64,000 nt of DNA from Bacteroidales bacterium (lineage in GTDB: Bacteria > Bacteroidota > Bacteroidia > Bacteroidales > F082). Below, piece after piece: positions 1 to 8,964 of this stretch. Within the stretch, counting starts at the first letter, position 1; every line of letters starts with the position of its first letter. The notes below the pieces were generated by a model. The model was not told the origin of the DNA. It did not search any database and worked only from the letters and a program-made list of their open reading frames with translations. The stretch covers positions 1 to 64,000 of the forward strand of contig JAFRRE010000115.1 of NCBI GenBank assembly GCA_017428285.1. The letters run 5' to 3'. Both the position numbers and the translations under genes were made by a program.

Positions 1-2
1 TC

Positions 3-140
3 AAGCCTATCAGGACGCTTAACAACGGCAGAAAAGCCTTCTCCTTTTTCAAGTACGGCCTCGACACCATATCCTCTATCCTCTTAAACCCTGATAGACA
101 AACAGATATAGATATTTTTAAAATTTTGTCATGTACTTAG
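3..140 (+). mobile_element. C-terminal end of an IS4-type transposase (partial)
   Basis: An open frame enters from the left edge and stops at 138-140. Its last 45 residues contain AFSFFKYGLD and end IFKILSCT. I remember this pattern from the C-terminus of Bacteroidales IS4-group (DDE) transposases, which usually end in a similar FKFLSCT. Only the tail is visible, so it is unclear whether the element is intact. It sits 9 bp before the first glycan gene, so the insertion lies at the edge of, or inside, the glycan locus. The family assignment is from memory of the tail motif only. Confidence 0.6.
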
Positions 141-149
141 ACCGACCAG

Positions 150-629
150 ATGAAAACCTTTCGTTTGCTTCGGGCATTGCGGCGTACCGAGTACGCCAAG
201 AACGTGTTGCGCAAGCGGGGATTGTTGGGGAAAACAATGTATGCTTTGCGTCAATGGCACTACCACAGGCTAGAAGAACGCTACGATATTGCCATTGGCC
301 TTAATATGGTTGGTTATGGTTTTAGGATACCTCATATTGTTGGTGGTGGTATTATCATAAATTGCCATTCTATGGGTAATTATTGTGGGGCCAATGTCGG
401 AGTGGTTGTTGGCAATAACCATGAGTGGAATGACCGCCCCATAATAGGTGATTATGTTGGATTGACTACAGGTTGTAAGGTGATAGGTGGCGTGCATATA
501 GGTAACCATGTTACAGTGGCGCCCAATTCTGTGGTCATCAAAGATGTGCCTGATAATTGTGTGGTGAGTGGAGTGCCTGCAAAAATTATCAAGAAGGACG
601 GGAAGAAAGTGGATTTTTTATCATTATAA
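150..629 (+). CDS. hexapeptide-repeat acetyltransferase (serine acetyltransferase-like)
   Basis: 159 aa. After about 50 basic, helical residues come left-handed beta-helix repeats (IIIN, VVVGNN, PIIGDYVGL, VHIGNHV, VAPNSVV) and the usual ending SGVPAKII. This matches small CysE/WcaB-like O-acetyltransferases that use acetyl-CoA and a catalytic His; the NNHEWND stretch near residue 90 may hold it. In a glycan operon it probably acetylates a sugar. The next gene's ATG follows 2 bp after the stop, so the two are co-transcribed. The acceptor cannot be told from sequence. Confidence 0.8.
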   Translation: MKTFRLLRALRRTEYAKNVLRKRGLLGKTMYALRQWHYHRLEERYDIAIGLNMVGYGFRIPHIVGGGIIINCHSMGNYCGANVGVVVGNNHEWNDRPIIGDYVGLTTGCKVIGGVHIGNHVTVAPNSVVIKDVPDNCVVSGVPAKIIKKDGKKVDFLSL

Positions 630-631
630 CA

Positions 632-1696
632 ATGAGAGTTCTTTTTGTATTGCCAACACTAGGTGTTGGAGGAATGGAGCGGGCCGCCACAAATTTGGCC
701 AACATCATGGTTGAAGAGGGGATTGAGGTGGCGTTCTTCTTGTTTGCAAAGACAAATCATTTCTATAATCTTAATAACCATATTGATATCTTTGAACCCC
801 AAAACAACAATTCATTATTGGGAAATACAAAAAAAATATTACGATATAAAAAAGCGTGTAAAAAATGGCAGCCTGATGCTGTCATTTCTTATGGCCAAAC
901 AAGTAATATTCTTGCGATGATTGCCAATTTAGGAACGGGGAAACGTTTGTTTATTTCGGACAGAGGGAATCCTATTATTTACTCTGAAAAAATGTCGCAT
1001 AAAGTTATCAGGTGGTTCTGTTCAAAATACTTGGCTGGCATTATCCAACAGAGTCAAAAAGCAAAAGACGTTGCATTAAAAGAGATGCGATGCAAAAATA
1101 TAGCGGTAATTGGGAACCCAATACTTCCATTAGATGATTCGTTATTAAGCAATGCCAAACGCGAGAATATTGTAGTTAGCGTCGGAAGGTTTATTTCCAC
1201 CAAGAATTTCGACCTTCTGATACAATGGTTCTCCGAATTACCTACAGATTGGAAATTGGTCATTGTAGGAGGGGATTTTCAATATGAGAGGTGTAAAGAA
1301 CTTGTGACTCAATTGAAAATGGAAGAAAGAATCCAATTGGTAGGAAAGCAGTCAAATGTAAAAGATTATCTGCTGAAAAGCAAAATCTTTGCTTTTACTT
1401 CAACATCGGAAGGGTTCCCAAATGTGATAGGAGAAGCTCTTGCTGCCGGTTTGCCTGTAGTTAGTTTTGACTGTATGGCAGGACCTTCGGAAATGATTGC
1501 CAATGGATACAATGGTTATCTGGTCGAAGACTTTGATAAAGAAGGTTTTTGTCGGTCATTGTTGCATCTCATCAACAACGAAGAAGAAAGACAGCGGATG
1601 AGTAAGAACGCAGTAGAATCGATCAAGAAATTCGATTCAAGATTGATCACAAAACGCACAATTGACTTTGTAAATAATAAAGAAGCGGCCAAATAA
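632..1696 (+). CDS. glycosyltransferase family 4
   Basis: 354 aa from ATG 632. The frame is open upstream, but the family N-terminus starts at MRVLFVLPTLGVGG, which fixes the start. The N-terminal Rossmann domain has the GVGGMERA loop typical of GT4 retaining transferases. The C-terminal domain has VGRF..KNFD and the nucleotide-sugar binding stretch SEGFPNVIGEALAAGLPVV with its ExxxxxxxE spacing. It probably adds one sugar to a lipid-linked repeat unit on the cytoplasmic face of the inner membrane. It is 2 bp after the acetyltransferase and 5 bp before the Fe-S protein. Confidence 0.85.
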   Translation: MRVLFVLPTLGVGGMERAATNLANIMVEEGIEVAFFLFAKTNHFYNLNNHIDIFEPQNNNSLLGNTKKILRYKKACKKWQPDAVISYGQTSNILAMIANLGTGKRLFISDRGNPIIYSEKMSHKVIRWFCSKYLAGIIQQSQKAKDVALKEMRCKNIAVIGNPILPLDDSLLSNAKRENIVVSVGRFISTKNFDLLIQWFSELPTDWKLVIVGGDFQYERCKELVTQLKMEERIQLVGKQSNVKDYLLKSKIFAFTSTSEGFPNVIGEALAAGLPVVSFDCMAGPSEMIANGYNGYLVEDFDKEGFCRSLLHLINNEEERQRMSKNAVESIKKFDSRLITKRTIDFVNNKEAAK

Positions 1697-1701
1697 AAAA
1701 G

Positions 1702-2859
1702 ATGAATAACATTAGCAACATTTCAGATTGTTTTGGCTGCGGAGTGTGTGCCTTGGCTTGTGTAAAAAAAATAATCGACCTTCGTTTAAATGAAGACGGA
1801 TTTTACCAGCCTGTTATTAAGGAACAGGAAAAATGCACCAATTGTGGGCTGTGTTTAGATGTTTGTTCATTTAATAAGAAAGACCTGGCCCTGCCGTCTG
1901 GAACGATGAAAGCATATGCGGCTTGGAGCAATGACGATGATATCAGAAAGTCTTGTTCAAGTGGTGGAATCGGATATGAAATTGGCAGGTCGTTGATTAA
2001 TGATGGATATAAAGTATGTGGTGTTCGTTATAATGTACAAGAGGCAAGAGCGGAACATTATATTGCTACTACAGTAGAAGGATTGTCCCAATGCATCGGG
2101 AGCAAATACCTGCAAAGTTATACCTTAACGGGGTTTAAAGGTTTATCAATTAAAGGTAATAAGTATTTAGTAATAGGAACACCTTGTCAGATAGATTCAT
2201 TTAGAAGATTCATAAAAAGGTATAATTGTGAAGACAATTATGTTTTGGTTGATTTCTTTTGCCACGGTGTTCCAAGTTATTTGTTATGGAAGAAGTATCT
2301 AGGCGAACACGAAAACACCTTAGGCAGAATAATAACTGCAAGATGGAGAAACAAGACCCGTAATAAGGAGAGTGACTCTTGTGATTGGCACGACAGTTGG
2401 GATATACACATTCAAGGTGATAAGGGGCTTTTTCAATCAAAATTAAGTGAAGGAGATTTGTTTTACAGGTTTTTCATTGGTAATTATTGTTTAAACAACT
2501 GCTGTTATAATGATTGCCGATTTAAACACGTTTATTCTTCTGCGGATATTCGTTTAGGTGACTGTTGGGGCAAGAAATATGCAAAGGAAAAAAAAGGTGT
2601 TAGTACTGTAATTGCTTTGACTGATTTGGGGGCGAAAGTGTTGGGCCAACTTAATACTTGCGAGTTTGTTGAGGAGGAGTTGGAATGTGTTACGGAGGGG
2701 CAGTATAAAAAGCCGGTATCTAAACCTTTTATTAGAAACAAAGTTATAAAAATGCTGAGAAGCAAGCACTCTCTGAGATCAATTCACACAATTATGTGTA
2801 AACCTTATATGTTGATGAATGTACCTAAACGTGTAGTCCGAAAACTTATTAAGAAATGA
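1702..2859 (+). CDS. Fe-S protein, coenzyme F420H2 hydrogenase/dehydrogenase beta-subunit-like
   Basis: 385 aa. Two ferredoxin motifs lie at the N-terminus: C10-x2-C13-x2-C16-x3-C20 and C45-x2-C48-x2-C51-x3-C55. An FrhB/FdhB-type domain follows (CSSGGIGYEIG near residue 90, GTPCQIDSFRR, FFCHGVPS, DCWG). Bacteroidales have no F420 as far as I know, so the cofactor is probably a flavin. Such genes often sit in exopolysaccharide loci beside polysaccharide pyruvyltransferases, as here, where the next gene overlaps by 4 bp. The substrate is unknown. The pairing suggests a redox step on a sugar or a pyruvyl group. Confidence 0.8.
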   Translation: MNNISNISDCFGCGVCALACVKKIIDLRLNEDGFYQPVIKEQEKCTNCGLCLDVCSFNKKDLALPSGTMKAYAAWSNDDDIRKSCSSGGIGYEIGRSLINDGYKVCGVRYNVQEARAEHYIATTVEGLSQCIGSKYLQSYTLTGFKGLSIKGNKYLVIGTPCQIDSFRRFIKRYNCEDNYVLVDFFCHGVPSYLLWKKYLGEHENTLGRIITARWRNKTRNKESDSCDWHDSWDIHIQGDKGLFQSKLSEGDLFYRFFIGNYCLNNCCYNDCRFKHVYSSADIRLGDCWGKKYAKEKKGVSTVIALTDLGAKVLGQLNTCEFVEEELECVTEGQYKKPVSKPFIRNKVIKMLRSKHSLRSIHTIMCKPYMLMNVPKRVVRKLIKK

Positions 2860-3974
2860 GAATAAGAACACTGACATCACATAATGTTTACAACTATGGA
2901 GCTTCATTGCAAGCTTATTCATTGATGTATTATCTGCAAGCGTTGGGACATGATTGCAAAATCATTGATTATATGCCTGAATATAAAAGAGGCAGGTATA
3001 ACTTTTGGTATATTGACCCCGCGTCAAAATGGTATAAAATGCTAAAATTCTGGCCTTTAAGATTTGTGGTTTGTTCATTTCTTGCTCCCAAAAGGTTTAA
3101 AACATATTCAAGAAAAAAGGCATTTGACAAGTTTACAAAGGAAAAACTATCTTTGACTAAGAGGTATGACACCTTATCTGATTTGGAAAACGAAGAATGG
3201 AATGCCGACCTTTTTATTGTTGGAAGTGACCAAATGTGGAATACCGATCATGCGACAGGAAGAGACGCTGCTAGCTATTTATCATTCAGCCCGAATAGTG
3301 CAAAAAAAATATCGTATGCTGCCAGTTTTGGTATGGATAAGATATTGTCACAATATATTGAGTTTGTCAGAAATCATTTAAAATCATTTGATGCGATATC
3401 TGTAAGGGAAAGCACTGGGGTAACAATATTGAAGGATATTGGGTTAAATGCAGTTCATGTTGTTGACCCAGTTTTCTTGAACAATGTAAATCATTGGCGT
3501 TCACTGCTCACACCAGCTATTATACCGCATCAAAAGTATATATTAGTGTATGAATTTGCTTCCAACCCACTTGTTGCTAGATTTGCTCAGTTTGTGTCAG
3601 AAAAAACAGGTTTTCAGATTATTTCGATAAATGATTTTGCCCAGCATCGTTATGCTGATGTCAATATTAACGATGCTGGACCTAAAGAGTTTATCACACT
3701 AATAAGTGAAGCCTCCTATTTTATTTCAAATTCATTCCATGGTACTGCGTTTTCCATCATTTTCCATACTCCGTTTTTTGTTTTCAAAAGAAAAAAAGGA
3801 AATGTAAATACAAGAATGGAAGATCTTCTTAGTACTCTTCATCTACAAGATAGAATAATAAATGAAGAAAAGGATTTTTGTAGTTGGGATTCAAGTATTG
3901 ATTTTGAGAATACAGATAAGATTATGTCTGACAGAATAGCCGCTTCCAAAGTGTTCTTAAATAATCAAATGTAA
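2856..3974 (+). CDS. polysaccharide pyruvyltransferase family protein
   Basis: 372 aa, with an ATGA overlap with the Fe-S gene. The N-terminus MRIRTLTSHNVYNYGASLQAY has the N-x-GA-x-LQ signature of PF04230 proteins, and the C-terminal half has FIVGSDQMWN, VVDPVF and SNSFHGTAF. The family (CsaB/WcaK-type) transfers a pyruvyl ketal from phosphoenolpyruvate to a sugar hydroxyl, adding a negative charge. The SDQxWN and SFHGTAF motifs are clear, so membership is firm. The acceptor is not known. Some members next to FrhB-like genes are annotated only as a family, and the activity may differ. Confidence 0.85.
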   Translation: MRIRTLTSHNVYNYGASLQAYSLMYYLQALGHDCKIIDYMPEYKRGRYNFWYIDPASKWYKMLKFWPLRFVVCSFLAPKRFKTYSRKKAFDKFTKEKLSLTKRYDTLSDLENEEWNADLFIVGSDQMWNTDHATGRDAASYLSFSPNSAKKISYAASFGMDKILSQYIEFVRNHLKSFDAISVRESTGVTILKDIGLNAVHVVDPVFLNNVNHWRSLLTPAIIPHQKYILVYEFASNPLVARFAQFVSEKTGFQIISINDFAQHRYADVNINDAGPKEFITLISEASYFISNSFHGTAFSIIFHTPFFVFKRKKGNVNTRMEDLLSTLHLQDRIINEEKDFCSWDSSIDFENTDKIMSDRIAASKVFLNNQM

Positions 3975-3975
3975 T

Positions 3976-5202
3976 ATGCCAAAGTTTCTTCAAATCAACA
4001 CCACAGTTAATACAGGTAGCACAGGTCGCATTGCTGAAGAGATTGGGCAACGTGCTTTGGCGACAGGTTATGATAGTTTTATAGCTTATGGGAGGACGGC
4101 GCGTGAGAGCAAGTCCAAACTCATCAGAATTGGTTCAAAATGGGATTACTATCTGCACGGCCTGAAATCCCTACTGTTTGATGCTCATGGCTTTGGCTCA
4201 ATAAAAGCAACCAAACAATTTGTTAAGCAGATGGATAAGATTAGCCCAGATGTTATCTTGTTCCATAATATCCATGGCTATTATCTGAACATGGAGATTC
4301 TTCTCTCGTATTTGAAAGACAAGGACATTCCGATATTTTGGACCTTGCATGACTGTTGGCCCTTTACTGGGCATTGCTCCTACTTCGATGCTTACGAATG
4401 TGAGAAGTGGAAGACACATTGCGAGCACTGTCCCAACCAGAAGGGTTATCCTAAGTCGCTGCTATTTGATAAGTCAAGGAATAATTATGACCGAAAAAAA
4501 GCCTTGCTGACGGCTTTGCCTAATGTGACTTTTGTGCCAGTTTGCGAGTGGATGGGAAGCGTGGTTGATGCTTCATATATGAAAGGAAGCTGCAAACAAG
4601 TGATTTATAATGGAACTAATATAGAAGTGTTCCAGCCCCAGAAGTCCCAAACAATAGAAGAGACTCGCTCAAAATACAGCATTAGGCAAGGAAAAGTGAT
4701 ACTCGGCGTGGCTAGTGTTTGGGACAAAAGGAAAGGCTTGGACGATTTTGTCTGGTTGAATGAGCATTTGCCCCAGAATTGTCAAGTGGTTTTGGTGGGT
4801 CTGACAGAAACCCAAATCAAGGCTTTGCCTTCGGGTATCATTGGTGTTCGTCGTACGGAAAGCGTTCAGGAATTGGCAGTTTTATATTCGTTGGCAGATG
4901 TGTTTGTCAATCCCACTTATGTGGACAATTTCCCAACCACCAATATTGAGGCGTTGGCATGCGGCACTCCTGTTATCACCTACAATACTGGCGGATCACC
5001 CGAAGCCATTGATGAAAACACGGGAAGGGTAGTTGAAAAAGGAAACAAAGATGTTTTATTGCAAGCTATTTCGGATGTGGTTTCATCAAACGATAAATAT
5101 ACAAAAGAGATGTGTCGTCAACGTGCTGTAGAGCATTTCAACAAGGACGATCGTTTCGATGATTATATTCGATTGTTTAACAAGGCATTAAATAAAGAAT
5201 AA
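3976..5202 (+). CDS. glycosyltransferase family 4
   Basis: 408 aa. The N-terminus (LQINTTVNTGSTGRIAEEIG) and the central FWTLHDCWPFTGHC are typical of a GT4 subgroup common in Bacteroides capsule loci. The cysteine-rich stretch near residues 130-160 is usual for that subgroup. The C-terminal nucleotide-binding half has GVASVWDKRKGLDD and NFPTTNIEALACGTPVITY. Its last base is the first base of the next start (ATG at 5202). It probably adds one residue to the repeat unit; donor and linkage are unknown. Confidence 0.85.
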   Translation: MPKFLQINTTVNTGSTGRIAEEIGQRALATGYDSFIAYGRTARESKSKLIRIGSKWDYYLHGLKSLLFDAHGFGSIKATKQFVKQMDKISPDVILFHNIHGYYLNMEILLSYLKDKDIPIFWTLHDCWPFTGHCSYFDAYECEKWKTHCEHCPNQKGYPKSLLFDKSRNNYDRKKALLTALPNVTFVPVCEWMGSVVDASYMKGSCKQVIYNGTNIEVFQPQKSQTIEETRSKYSIRQGKVILGVASVWDKRKGLDDFVWLNEHLPQNCQVVLVGLTETQIKALPSGIIGVRRTESVQELAVLYSLADVFVNPTYVDNFPTTNIEALACGTPVITYNTGGSPEAIDENTGRVVEKGNKDVLLQAISDVVSSNDKYTKEMCRQRAVEHFNKDDRFDDYIRLFNKALNKE

Positions 5203-6350
5203 TGTACACTGGAGGCATAAAATCAAGTATTCGTGTGAACATCAGCAACATTCCTGGCTGGCGAACTCAACGTCATATCGTGGTGATAGAGTCTGACGAT
5301 TGGGGTAGTATCCGCATGTCATCATTGGAGGCATACGACAGGATGTTGAAAGCAGGGATGCGTGAAGATAGAAATCATTACAATACCTTTGATGCACTGG
5401 AGTGCAATAAAGATCTGGAAGAATTGTTTGACGTACTGAGTCGATTCAAGGATTCCACGGGACGACATCCTGCGATTACGGGGGTTAATGTGGTGGCCAA
5501 CCCCGTTTTTGATAAAATCAAAGAGATGGATTATCAGGAATACTTTTATGAACCATATATCGAGACTTGCAAGCGATATCCCGAACATGATAGGGTGTAT
5601 GAATTGTGGAAAAAAGGCATTGAGGAACGCCTGTTTGTGCCTATATTTCATGGAAGGGAGCATCTCAATGTGCAGCGTTGGTTGCGGGCTTTGCAGTCGG
5701 GAAACCGCTCAACGCTGATGGCTTTCGATTGTGCTGTGACAGGGGTTAACAATGGCATTGATGGAGAAAAGATTCCAAGTTTTCAGGCCGCTTTTGATTT
5801 GGACGACATTTCAGATCTTGCCTACATGAAGGAGGTCCTATCAACCGGGCTTTCAATGTTTGAGCAGCTCTATGGATACAAAGCCCGCTATTTTGTGCCG
5901 ACCAATGGGCCTTTCAACAACACTTTGGAGAAAGACTTGTTTGATGCAGGAGTGAGATACATCAATTCAGGGAAAAAGCAGCGAGAGCCTTTGGGTCATG
6001 GCCAATATAAGACCAATACGCGTTTTTTGGGCGACAGCAACCAATACGGCCAAGTGTATCTCACACGCAACTGTTTCTTTGAGCCTAGTTCATGTGGATA
6101 CAGCCATCCTGCTAGTTACGACTGGCTCAATTACTGCCTTAAAGAAATAGAAATCGCTTTCCGTTGGCACAAGCCTGCCACCATCAGCAGCCATCGTGTA
6201 AACTATATCGGTTTCTTGCATCCTGAGAATCGCGAAAAAGGTCTTAAGGCATTGAGTCAGCTTTTGGGCGAAATCATCAAGCGTTGGCCGGATGTGGAGT
6301 TTATGACTTCGGTGGAATTGGGTGATTTGATTGTAAGCACAAAGCAATGA
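5202..6350 (+). CDS. polysaccharide (de)acetylase-like protein
   Basis: 382 aa. IVVIESDDWGSIRM near residue 30 looks like the first metal-binding motif of NodB-type deacetylases (DD). Later FHGREHLNVQRW and SSHRVNYIGF could supply the histidines. I know proteins of this type, starting 'PGWRTQRHIVVIESDDWG', as 'polysaccharide (de)acetylase' in Bacteroidetes glycan loci. The length exceeds a minimal NodB domain (about 200 aa). It has no signal peptide, so it would act on a cytoplasmic intermediate. It overlaps the previous gene by 1 bp and the next by 4 bp. Confidence 0.7.
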   Translation: MYTGGIKSSIRVNISNIPGWRTQRHIVVIESDDWGSIRMSSLEAYDRMLKAGMREDRNHYNTFDALECNKDLEELFDVLSRFKDSTGRHPAITGVNVVANPVFDKIKEMDYQEYFYEPYIETCKRYPEHDRVYELWKKGIEERLFVPIFHGREHLNVQRWLRALQSGNRSTLMAFDCAVTGVNNGIDGEKIPSFQAAFDLDDISDLAYMKEVLSTGLSMFEQLYGYKARYFVPTNGPFNNTLEKDLFDAGVRYINSGKKQREPLGHGQYKTNTRFLGDSNQYGQVYLTRNCFFEPSSCGYSHPASYDWLNYCLKEIEIAFRWHKPATISSHRVNYIGFLHPENREKGLKALSQLLGEIIKRWPDVEFMTSVELGDLIVSTKQ

Positions 6351-7465
6351 AGAGGGTCGTATTGGTTAATCAAAGCACAGGCTATCTGATGATAGACATA
6401 GCCAATGCGTTCGCAGAGGCGTGTGATGATGTGGTGCTGTTGGCGGGTGGCATCAAGGTGGCGGAGCGTACGCTCCACCCTAAGATAAAAGTCGGGAAAA
6501 TTACGGCCTACAACAGAGGCTCATCCTTGAAACGGCTTTGGACATGGGGTTGGGCTTCGTTGCAAATCTTCACACGTCTGCTATTCAAGTATCGCAAATA
6601 TGAGGTGGTGTATGTGACCAATCCACCAATGGCTTACTTGTCGTCGCTGCTTTTGAAGAATCCATTTTCAATCATAGTGTATGATACTTATCCAGACGCA
6701 CTGAAAAATGTGGGAATTGGTAAAGGTAATGTCATTTACAGGTGGTGGAGCAAGAAGAACAAAAAACTCTTTGCCAAGGCTAAAAAGGTGGTGACGCTGA
6801 GTGACGGCATGGCGGATTGTCTGGCCAACTATGTGGAGCGGGAGAAGATAACAGTAGTACCCAATTGGTCTTCCAAAGCCGATTTCAAACCATTATCCAA
6901 ATCGGAGAATTCTTTCGTAAAGGAACATGGATTGGGAGGTAAGTTCACAGTGTTATATTCTGGTAATATGGGCTTTACCCATAATGTGGAGACCATCATA
7001 GAGGTGGCCAACTACATAAAGGAAAACAAGGCCATTCATTTCATGTTGATAGGTGACGGTAAGAAGAAACCAGAGTTGATGGAGAAGGCCAAGCAATACG
7101 GATTGGATAATTGTACATTCCTTGATTGGCAGCCCGTGGATGTTTTGCCTTATTCTTTGGCTAGCGCCGACTTGGGAGTAATCACACTTAACGATGAGAC
7201 GGCATTGGTGAGTGTGCCGAGTAAAACATATAACCTTTTGGCTGTTGGTGCACCCTTGTTATGTATTGCGCCAAAAGAATCAGAGATTGCTTCGTTGGTA
7301 GCGCGTTTCAATAATGGAAAATGCTATGGTCCTGACGAGACAGAAGCAATTGCTTCATTTATTGAAACTCTGGCTTCTGATAGTGAGCTGAAGAACCAGA
7401 TGGCAAGCCGTTCATTTGAGGCTTCCAAGAACTTTACGTTTGCGAATGCGAAAATGTACTTGTGA
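6347..7465 (+). CDS. glycosyltransferase family 4 (WbuB-like)
   Basis: 372 aa. The N-terminal domain contains VYVTNPPMAYLSSLLL and YDTYPDAL, typical of WbuB-like transferases that act early, just after the initiating phospho-sugar transferase. The C-terminal domain has VLYSGNMGFTHNVE, LIGDGKKKPEL and the SVPSKTYNLLAVGAPLL donor-binding stretch. It lies 3 bp before the PglC-type initiator, supporting a role in adding the second sugar. A perfect 14-bp palindrome (GGAGCGTACGCTCC, about 6466-6479) lies inside the coding region and leaves the frame intact. Confidence 0.85.
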   Translation: MKRVVLVNQSTGYLMIDIANAFAEACDDVVLLAGGIKVAERTLHPKIKVGKITAYNRGSSLKRLWTWGWASLQIFTRLLFKYRKYEVVYVTNPPMAYLSSLLLKNPFSIIVYDTYPDALKNVGIGKGNVIYRWWSKKNKKLFAKAKKVVTLSDGMADCLANYVEREKITVVPNWSSKADFKPLSKSENSFVKEHGLGGKFTVLYSGNMGFTHNVETIIEVANYIKENKAIHFMLIGDGKKKPELMEKAKQYGLDNCTFLDWQPVDVLPYSLASADLGVITLNDETALVSVPSKTYNLLAVGAPLLCIAPKESEIASLVARFNNGKCYGPDETEAIASFIETLASDSELKNQMASRSFEASKNFTFANAKMYL

Positions 7466-7468
7466 TTT

Positions 7469-8077
7469 ATGTATAAGCACTTCTTCAAGAGAGTTTTAGA
7501 TATTCTAATCTCGGGTATCGCCTTATTATGCATTGGATGGTTCTTTATACTCGTTGCCATCTTCCTCCATTTTGCCAACAAAGGCGCAGGAGCATTCTTC
7601 TTTCAGGAACGTCCTGGCAAAGATGAGAAGATTTTCAAGGTCATCAAATTCAAGACCATGACGGATGAGAGGGATGCTGAAGGTAATCTGTTGCCTGATG
7701 CACAAAGACTTACTAAGGTTGGCAAGTTTGTTCGCTCAACTTCTATCGACGAGCTGCCCCAGCTAATCAACGTTTTCAAGGGCGACATGAGTTTGATTGG
7801 TCCGAGGCCGCTGTTGGTCAAGTATCTACCCCTGTATAATGATGAACAACATCGTCGCCATGAGGTTCGTCCTGGCATCAGTGGTTGGGCGCAGTGTCAT
7901 GGTCGCAATGCCATCAGTTGGACGGAAAAGTTCAAATTGGATGTGTGGTATGTGGACCACTGCACATTATGGACGGATATTAAGGTTATCTGGATTACAA
8001 TATTGAAGGTTTTAAAACGTGCGGACATTTCTAATGATACGGCGGCTACGATGCCTCCGTTTACTGGTAACAACTAA
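7469..8077 (+). CDS. PglC-type initiating sugar-1-phosphate transferase
   Basis: 202 aa, the short monotopic form of the polyprenyl-phosphate hexose-1-phosphate transferase family. One hydrophobic N-terminal segment (residues about 10-35) is followed by the catalytic core: KFKTM, STSIDELPQLINV (catalytic Asp-Glu pair), GDMSLIGPRPLL and RPGISGWAQCHGRN. It starts repeat-unit synthesis by moving a sugar-1-phosphate, often diNAcBac or another amino sugar, onto undecaprenyl phosphate. The adjacent PglD-like acetyltransferase suggests a 4-amino-sugar substrate. A WecA/MraY-type initiator lies at the right end of the window. Confidence 0.92.
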   Translation: MYKHFFKRVLDILISGIALLCIGWFFILVAIFLHFANKGAGAFFFQERPGKDEKIFKVIKFKTMTDERDAEGNLLPDAQRLTKVGKFVRSTSIDELPQLINVFKGDMSLIGPRPLLVKYLPLYNDEQHRRHEVRPGISGWAQCHGRNAISWTEKFKLDVWYVDHCTLWTDIKVIWITILKVLKRADISNDTAATMPPFTGNN

Positions 8078-8080
8078 CTT

Positions 8081-8725
8081 ATGAAAGACATTTTGATTTA
8101 TGGCTTCGGCGGTTTAGGGCATGAAATCGCCTGTATTATTAATCACATCAATACTAATGAACCGACGTGGAACATAGTTGGGTACATTGATGACGGGGTG
8201 ACTAAAGGCACGGAGTGCAAATATGGCAAAGTGCTTGGTGATATTGATGTTTTGAACTCTTGGGAAACTCCTGTTAGTGTGGTTGTTGCCGTGGGTTCTC
8301 CAAAGTATCTGGAACTATTGCCTTCCAAGATAACTAACCCTTTGATTGATTTTCCTAACATTGTGGCACCAAATGTATTCTATTTCGACAAAGACTCGGT
8401 GTCTATGGGTAAAGGAAATATCGTGACATTTGGTTGTCGCTTTAGTTGTGATGTCCAGTTGGGGGACTTTAATGTTTTGGACGGGTGTATCAGTTTGGGT
8501 CATGATGTTGTCATCGGAAACAATAACATGTTATTCCCCGAAGTTAGGATCTCAGGCCAAACTGTATTGGGAGATAGAAATTACTTCGGCTCTCGTTGTT
8601 TTGTGTCTCAAGGTCTGAGAATTGGAAATGACAACCGTTTCGGAGCGGGTTCCTTTGTCCTCCGAAAAATCAAAGATGGCGGGTTATATATGGGTAATCC
8701 GGCAAAGAAAGTGACAATTGAATAA
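8081..8725 (+). CDS. PglD/NeuD-family sugar N- or O-acyltransferase
   Basis: 214 aa. An N-terminal Rossmann-like domain (ILIYGFGGLGHEIA, YIDDG) is followed by a left-handed beta-helix (CISLGHDVVIGNNNM) with the likely catalytic His in LGHDV, then the ending GNPAKKV. PglD acetylates UDP-4-amino sugars with acetyl-CoA. Here no PLP aminotransferase follows; an acyl carrier protein, a ketosynthase III and an SDR do. That raises the possibility that the acyl group is longer than acetyl or comes from ACP. This is inference from gene order only. Confidence 0.8.
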   Translation: MKDILIYGFGGLGHEIACIINHINTNEPTWNIVGYIDDGVTKGTECKYGKVLGDIDVLNSWETPVSVVVAVGSPKYLELLPSKITNPLIDFPNIVAPNVFYFDKDSVSMGKGNIVTFGCRFSCDVQLGDFNVLDGCISLGHDVVIGNNNMLFPEVRISGQTVLGDRNYFGSRCFVSQGLRIGNDNRFGAGSFVLRKIKDGGLYMGNPAKKVTIE

Positions 8726-8745
8726 TCAAAACACATATTATTACT

Positions 8746-8961
8746 ATGGAAAAGTTCATTAAATTGTTTGCAGAAGCGCTGGAGCGCGAAGACGAAATCA
8801 AGATGGAAGACGAATTCCGTAACTATGACGAATGGAGTTCGGTAGCCTACCTTTCGCTCATAGCTATGATGGATGAAGAGTATGGCGTTCAGATAGAAGA
8901 AGCTGATTTCAAGAAATTGAGAACCATCCAGGCTGTTTACGATGCCTGCACAAAGAAGTAA
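8746..8961 (+). CDS. acyl carrier protein
   Basis: 71 aa, acidic and four-helix in size. The phosphopantetheine site lies in EWSSVAYLSLIAMMDEEYGV, where the second Ser of WSS takes the place of the Ser in the usual DSL motif. This variant resembles two further ACPs in the window (38916, 42470) and differs from a housekeeping AcpP. It lies 3 bp before the ketosynthase gene, so it probably carries the growing acyl chain made by that enzyme. Confidence 0.85.
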   Translation: MEKFIKLFAEALEREDEIKMEDEFRNYDEWSSVAYLSLIAMMDEEYGVQIEEADFKKLRTIQAVYDACTKK

Positions 8962-8964
8962 GCC

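Noticed and set aside
6466..6479. Perfect 14-bp palindrome GGAGCGTACGCTCC as a regulatory site
   Set aside because: It is inside a glycosyltransferase gene with a normal alignment through it; no regulatory role is indicated.
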